Assembly: GCF_041956535.1 (NCBI RefSeq)
Contig: NW_027192194.1
Span: forward strand, 155,444 to 219,443
From: Calcarisporiella thermophila CBS 279.70
Lineage: Eukaryota; Calcarisporiellomycota
Direction: 5' to 3'
Length of the DNA stretch: 64,000 nucleotides
Positions 56,748 through 64,000 of this stretch are shown in pieces (positions within the stretch are counted from its first letter, which is position 1; each line of letters begins with the position of its first letter). The translations under genes and the position numbers were made by a program. The notes under the pieces are model-generated. The model had not been told where the DNA came from and did not search any database. It saw nothing but the letters and a program-made list of their open reading frames with translations.

Positions 56748-58678
56748 TTAGTCAGATAATGAAGCGTCATAAGTCGATGTGGAGAAACAGCCCTCGCGCT
56801 CTAAAATCACCTCTTTGTATCGTGCAATAGGGAATGGAGGGGCGACTTCAATCTCTTCGCGGGGTATGAGCCATTCTAGGAACATCCAAAACAAATAGTC
56901 GACAGCCATCACCATGCAGAAAAGCTTGCCCGCCCATAGACCGCATCCGTAATATCTACAGGTCAATTAGTTGATCAGCGGCTCTCCAAATGCTGCTTGA
57001 GGAAAGAAAGTCTACCTTCTTAAGCGCTCAATCAATGGAACCGACTCAGTTCGGGAGATTTGGTCGTATACGCGCTCAGTCCGTTCTGCGACATTGACCC
57101 AGCTGTACATTTCTTTCAGCTCATCATGAAAGCGTTCCACTTGAACCTCCTTGTTCTTGTACATCTTGATCGATTTTGAGATCGAATTAACTAGATCTAG
57201 CAATAGGGGTCGAAGCCATTGAAACTCTATAAGTTCATGTCGGGGGAACATCAATAAACTGCCAAGATTAACTCACCCTCTTCCTCTGGCTTAGCAAAAT
57301 TAATCATATGTTGCGGTAAAACTTCAGGCACTCCCCCGACTTTGGTGCTTACGACGAGCAGCCTATGAATAATGTGTAAACAAAGGAGAGCGAACCATGG
57401 TAAAGAGAGTCGTACACACCCACAACATGCTGCCTCTACGATTCCGATACAAAAGGCTTCTGTCAAACTGGTATTTAAGAATATTTGACCCTGAGTTAAA
57501 ACCTTTACGAAGCCCGTTAAAGTTAATGAGAAGAGTATTGCGAAACCTAAAAAAAAACACTTTACTTTTCGAACTTCATGCTGCTTCACCGGCCCCAATA
57601 GCTCAACTCTATCCTGTAGCAAGTGCTTTTCGCGCATTTGCTCCAGATCTATTCTCTTTGGGCCATCCCCACCTAAACCAAGACAGCATAGAAGTAAAAA
57701 AAAGTGTCAGCTCCCCCATAAATTTCATCAGAATGCGCCTCAGAGATTCATCACCTATTATAAACCGCACCTCCGGGTGCATCGCACATATTCTTGGAAT
57801 TACAGCAACCAATAAATCCATTCCTTTTCTATATACTAAACGACTCACAACAACAATGGTGACTAAATATTGAATATATATGGTTAGCTTGGTCTCTAGC
57901 GAAAAGCTATAACATAAGAAACTCACTGTAATTAGGATCTGCTGCGGAAAAATCGGGGGTGAACTGAGATGCGACAACGGCGTTGGGTATAGCAGATACA
58001 TTTTGTGGGTTAAGCGCCGCTCTCAAGACTGTGTTTTCTTTACTAAGAAAAATTCGTTCAAGGGGAGTCATCCTTGAGTGTCAGAAATCAGAAAGTTATC
58101 CATCTGCAATTGCCTCCATACCTTGTATGTGACACACAAATGACATGATCAATATCAGATAACGTGAATTTCAAAAGTTTGTTTGTCAATATACTACTGG
58201 TGTCTGCAAACCCGAAAAGTGAATGGTCGGTGAAGCACGCCTTCAAGCCCATCGTCCGCCCGTGAAGTATCGCTTCATGACAAAGTGGGGAAAAAGCACC
58301 GTGTCCGTGCACAATATCAATCTTTTCACGGAGAATTATGGAGCGGAAGATTGGAAAAAACCCATAGATAGTGGGAAGACTAGCCTCGCTGTATATGACC
58401 TTGGCAGGAACATAGTATACTTTGAGACCGTTCGCGATATAGCGGACACCAGTACGATTGCCGTAAGCGTGTGTGATAATTACAACCTTATTAAACCATT
58501 GCGGCATGTTAGTTAGGGAGTCAAATGTTCGATCATGATAGCTTCCATAAACAAAGGTCCTTGTTAACCAAAGAGTAGGAGGAGTTACCTTGTGCCCCCG
58601 CTGAATAAGGCGTTGTGAAAGATGGTAAAGATGAGATTCCACCCCTCCCATATTGGGGTAGAAGAAATCGGAGACCAT
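56748..58678 (-). CDS. GPI3: Phosphatidylinositol N-acetylglucosaminyltransferase catalytic subunit (PIG-A/Gpi3)
   Basis: First enzyme of GPI-anchor synthesis, moving GlcNAc from UDP-GlcNAc to phosphatidylinositol on the cytosolic face of the ER. Nine exons, the first at 58678-58589 and the last ending at 56748. Hallmarks of [24 protein letters not shown] at the start, [120 protein letters not shown] and [20 protein letters not shown] (GT4 E-x7-E motif), [15 protein letters not shown] hydrophobic stretch near the C-terminus ([20 protein letters not shown]) is the single membrane anchor. Convergent geometry does not apply; the next gene on the right is divergent. Confidence 0.94.
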
Positions 58679-58925
58679 GCTATGGGAGAAAACAGCATGA
58701 AAGTAAATGACTAGCTCTCTCAGAGGTATACATCAGGATGTGCTCACCATATATTGTACGGCATTTTCCTTTTTCTTCACATTTCATCCTGCATTTCTAC
58801 ACCAAAAATTCAAAAAAATAAAAGGAAAAGTGACTGCTTTCTTGCCACGACAAATTGATTCGACAGTAGGTCTTGAGAGCTTTTTCTCACGATGAAGTCG
58901 GATTAACCGCTAGGACATTAGAGAA

Positions 58926-60806
<1,881 letters not shown>

Positions 60807-61242
60807 GCGCCTCTTGAGGGAACCCCTTTCAACCCACCTCCTGATCTGACCACTTTTTTTTTTAACCCATCTATTTCATCACCAGAGATAAAGGAGTAGA
60901 GGATCCATCCTATGCAGTATTATTACCCCCTTAGAATTTCTTATATTTATATATTTTTTATTTATACTTTTGTAGTGATTTTACAGCAAATAAAGGGCGT
61001 GCTTTGTTTTGCAATAATAGAGTAATATTAGAAATTGAAAATATATGAAAAAAAAATGAAAAAGAAAGCATCGAGTAGGAAAAAAAAAATAGATTACAAT
61101 ATATGTAAAACAATATAGGAAAAAAAAATACCGTCAAAATCAGAGGAAATGAGGACATTCTATGAGAGGCGGGTGGGTGTTTTGAAAGTATAAATACTCG
61201 AAGAAGTACAGTAGAGATAGCTTCAGCGGCATAGTACCTACT
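60807..61242. other. Convergent 3' region between kynurenine 3-monooxygenase and Ctr-like gene
   Basis: 436 bases, A/T-rich with several A runs (61040-61140). No gene seen. Confidence 0.5.
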
Positions 61243-61909
61243 TTATTCGCGTTGGATGCCGATCTGCTTTCCATCATGCTGCAGCTCTAACAGAGCATGG
61301 GCATCATCATCGGTTGCATTACATGTGCTGGAAGTTCGCTGTTCCCACAGAACCGCCTGTGATCGTCGCTCCAAACTACGTCAGGGTAGATGGCAATTAA
61401 TCATTCAGTTAGGAACAGCGCCGCGTACACACTAGGATGTGCCTACCTTATTGCCCTCGCATATTCCACCACCAGCTGCCCGCTTGCTAGGGCCAACACA
61501 ACCATCACAAACAGTCCGATATGGAACGACATGGTCACTAGCATATAGAACAGCCTGAGTATTGTGGCAATGGTGTAGAGGCCTGTGCGATAGAGGACTT
61601 GTTGAGAGCGTGAGAACTTGTTAAAAAGAATGTCGGCGTGGGAGACATCGAGGAGGTATGTGCATGCGCGTTCTGTCCAGCAGATGAGGGCTATGCAAAA
61701 GAAGGCAGCGCCGAGGGCAAACGGGGAGGATATCTCGAATGATTGGAAGAGAAAATGGAGACCCTGGACATCTAGAGGGGAGCCATCCAAAAAACCAGGT
61801 TGAGTCGGTGAAATCTCGATGATTCGGGGCGTGCCAGAGGAGCCCACTGGAAAAGCACAAGGTTACCTGCATGAAAAAACGAGGCTTGACTCATCATATC
61901 CGACGCCAT
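61243..61909 (-). CDS. Ctr-type copper transporter-like protein
   Basis: 166 residues from exons 61909-61867, 61771-61447 and 61375-61243 (501 bases, in phase). The plan is that of Ctr copper transporters: a short extracellular N-terminus with Met residues (MASDMMSQASFFHADVQGLH), a first membrane span (PFALGAAFFCIALICWTERA), then two closely spaced spans. The second span contains the M-x3-M motif, YMLVTMSFHIGLFVMVVLAL, and a GLFVMVV...SGQ glycine pair as in the third helix packing motif. The N-terminal Met cluster is smaller than usual. The second intron acceptor is followed by a hydrophilic tail (DDDAHALLELQHDGKQIG). Could act at the plasma membrane or on vacuoles. Confidence 0.75.
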
Positions 61910-62497
61910 TGTGTTGTAAGACTAGCTAGTGGGAAGATCTGACCCTGCGAGAAAGAAGAGTGTATTCGATAAAAAAAAGAAACCTAGAAGAAAAAAAAGC
62001 TATTGACTATTAAAACATGGTTAGGTGAGCGGGCGAAGTACGAGAAACACCAATCCTTACGAAATGGTAACACCGTAGAAAATCGCTCCCTTTTCCCCTC
62101 CAATAAACACACCCCTGGTTTGGTATATTAATCCGAGTTAGTCAATGGGAGTAGTGACTAGTACTACAAGATCCTCAGCGTCAAATAGAGCTAACTTCAT
62201 ATGCTTCCATGATCCGTGTTCTGTTTATCTCTAATGACTCTCATCCGTTTCAATTTCTCAAAGCATTCACAACCATGAGTACATATTGGAAAAGGAATGA
62301 AAAGAAATGACGATAAAAATTTTACAAAACTTGGGAAAGCAAAGGAAAAGAGGGAGAAAAAAAGAGAAGGGGAACAAACATAATATTCATAAAGGTTTTC
62401 CATAACAAAAAAATCATGATTTTTTTTTTCCATTCCCGGGAAGAGTACCCATAGAACATATAGGTCAGAGGATGCAAAATACACAAGATAAAAAAAT
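61910..62497. other. Ctr-like gene promoter and 3' flank of 6-phosphogluconate dehydrogenase
   Basis: 588 bases, purine-rich near 62280-62380. No gene seen. Confidence 0.5.
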
Positions 62498-64000
62498 CTA
62501 AGCATTGTACGATGACGAGGCAACATTTCCTCCACGACCGGTCCAGTTGGTGTGGATCCAGTTGCCGGGCTGACCCTCCAGCTCATAGGTGTGGGCACCA
62601 AAGTAGTCGCGCTGGGCCTGGAGCAGGTTGGCGGGCAGGCGGTCGTGCCTGTAGCCGTCGTAGAAGGCGAGGGCGCTCGACATAGCCGGTGTCGGGATGC
62701 CAAGGAGCACGGCCTGAGCCACAACCTGGCGCCACGAGTCCTGGGCCTTCTCGGTGGCCTTCTTGAACCAGTCGTCGAAGAGCAGGTTCTCGAGGTTGGG
62801 GTTGTTGGTGAAGGCATTCTTGATGTCGCCGAGGAAGGCACTGCGGATGATGCATCCACCGCGCCACATCAGGGCAATACCAGCGTAGTTCAGGTGCCAG
62901 TTGTGCTCCTTGGCGGCCTCACGCATGAGCATGAAGCCTTGGGCGTAGGAGATGATCTTGGATGCGAACAACGCCTGTCCGAGCTGCTGGATGAACTTCT
63001 TCTTGTCGCCCGAGAACACGGTGTTGGGTCCGGCAAGGATCTTGCTTGCGCGCACGCGCTCATCCTTGAGGGCCGACAACGCACGAGCGAACACAGCCTC
63101 TCCAATCAGAGTCACGGGCACGCCATAGTCGAGAGAGGAGATGGCGGTCCACTTTCCGGTACCCTTCTGGCCGGCCGCGTCGCGGATCTTCTCCACCAGC
63201 GGCTTGCCGTCGGTATCCTTGAACTTGAGGATATCCTTGGTGATCTCGATCAAGAACGAGTCGAGTTCGCCCTTGTTCCACTCCTCGAACACCTCGCCAA
63301 TCTCCTCGGGCTGCATGTTGAGACCTTCCTTCATCAGGTGATATGCCTCCGCAATCAACTGCATGTCTCCGTACTCAATACCGTTGTGCACCATCTTCAC
63401 GTAGTGTCCGGCACCAGTCTCACCCACCCAGTCGCAGCAAGGCTCGCCGTTCGCCTTGGCGGCCACGGCCTGGAAGATGGGTTTGAGGTGAGGCCATGCC
63501 TCCTTCGAACCACCAGGCATGAGCGAGGGGCCGTAGCGCGCACCCTCTTCACCGCCCGATACACCACATCCTACGAACAGGAAGCCCTTCGCCTCGAGCT
63601 CCTTGGTTCTGCGGATGGTGTCGGGGAAATGAGAGTTTCCACCATCAATGATAATGTCTCCCTTCTCAAGGTAGGGCAAGAGCTGGGCAATGAAGTCATC
63701 GACAGCCGAGCCAGCCTTCACGAGAAGCATCACCTTGCGCGGGCGCTTGAGTTTCCGGCAGAGCTCTTCAATAGAATGAGCGCCGACGATTTTTGTGCCT
63801 AAGACAAGCATGGCATTTTAACGTGAGGAAAGGACGAAGGCGAGCTAAAGGAAGAGGGAAAAACTACCTTTGGCTTCATTCTCAAGGAAGTGATCAACTT
63901 TGGAGACTGTGCGATTGTACGCGCAGACAACATAACCGTGGTCATTAATGTTAAGGATCAGGTTCTGACCCTGTTACGAGAGGGGCAAGATAAGAGAAAG
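62498..64000 (-). CDS. GND1: 6-phosphogluconate dehydrogenase, decarboxylating; 5' end beyond window
   Basis: Pentose-phosphate enzyme making ribulose 5-phosphate, CO2 and NADPH in the cytosol. Two exons lie in the window, 63970-63868 and 63798-62498; the exon with the start codon is to the right of the edge, so about 467 residues are seen. Upstream exon: GQNLILNINDHGYVVCAYNR, part of the NADP-binding fold. Main exon: GDIIIDGGNSHFPDTIRRTK, FVGCGVSGGEEGARYGPSLM (family signature), AGHYVKMVHNGIEYGDMQLI with catalytic Lys and the His-Asn pair, KGTGKWTAISSLDYGVPVTL and WRGGCIIRSAFLGDIKNAF. The end WIHTNWTGRGGNVASSSYNA is longer than the common eukaryotic C-terminus only slightly. Strong codon bias (C or G in third position) suggests high expression. 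Confidence 0.97.

Noticed and set aside
62552-63802. 416-codon open frame on the plus strand
   Set aside because: Exact antisense shadow of 6-phosphogluconate dehydrogenase, whose strong GC3 bias removes stops from the opposite strand; the product has no recognisable domain.

Overview
This is a stretch of intron-rich nuclear DNA from a fungus. Almost every gene is broken by short GT-AG introns, mostly about 45-140 bases, often with a CTAAC/CTAAT/CTGAC-like branch site. The products are fungal or broadly eukaryotic: an NRC-2/Fpk1-type kinase, a PacC/Rim101 zinc-finger factor, Rrg9, an Rkm4-type SET methyltransferase, TFIIIA, Gpi3, a formin with a C-terminal DAD and a 353-residue G-alpha. Several genes are poorly kept in yeasts (a GCP5/GCP6-class gamma-tubulin component, POLD4, a LARGE-like GT49 glycosyltransferase, a diverged ubiquitin-eS31 fusion). 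That hints at an early-diverging, non-Dikarya lineage, but the species cannot be fixed from sequence alone. I saw no transposon, virus, CRISPR array or bacterial-type operon.

Layout. 1-1,019: 5' part of a mitochondrial type III CoA-transferase, divergent from the AGC kinase (1,459-3,476). 3,759-4,321: an unnamed 118-residue gene. 5,328-7,974: an RBM26/27-type RNA-binding protein, convergent with PacC (8,537-10,890). Then a small two-pass membrane protein (11,195-11,853), C1-tetrahydrofolate synthase (12,233-15,413, with an in-frame upstream presequence), a small secreted protein (16,042-16,605), an isochorismatase-fold protein, a YbaK deacylase, an Rkm4-like SET protein, an AP-1-like bZIP, Rrg9 and a CREB-like bZIP (24,253-25,149). 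25,611-27,304: two unrecognised genes, then an RraA-family gene. 28,915-34,669: a formin.

The right half holds a ubiquitin-like-eS31 fusion, a gamma-tubulin complex protein, CPSF2/Cft2, POLD4, a G-alpha subunit, a gene-poor GC-rich stretch (47,027-48,655), a GT49 glycosyltransferase, tRNA-Arg(ACG), TFIIIA, a MoaB/CinA-fold protein, a RING ubiquitin ligase with SUMO-interaction motifs, Gpi3/PIG-A, kynurenine 3-monooxygenase, a Ctr-like copper transporter and the 3' part of 6-phosphogluconate dehydrogenase (cut by the right edge).

The genes do not form one pathway or cluster; this is ordinary housekeeping and regulatory content at a density of about one gene per 1.9 kb. Exon coordinates were read by eye from splice consensus, reading-frame phase and family similarity. 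The exon chains I summed come out in phase, but single boundaries may be off by a base or use another site. The observations most worth a second look are the ubiquitin-eS31 fusion that has lost canonical ubiquitin residues, the possible dual-targeted C1-THF synthase, the GT49 enzyme with an altered metal-binding motif, the unnamed genes at 3,759-4,321 and 25,611-27,304, and the GC-rich, hairpin-bearing intergenic block near 48,000.
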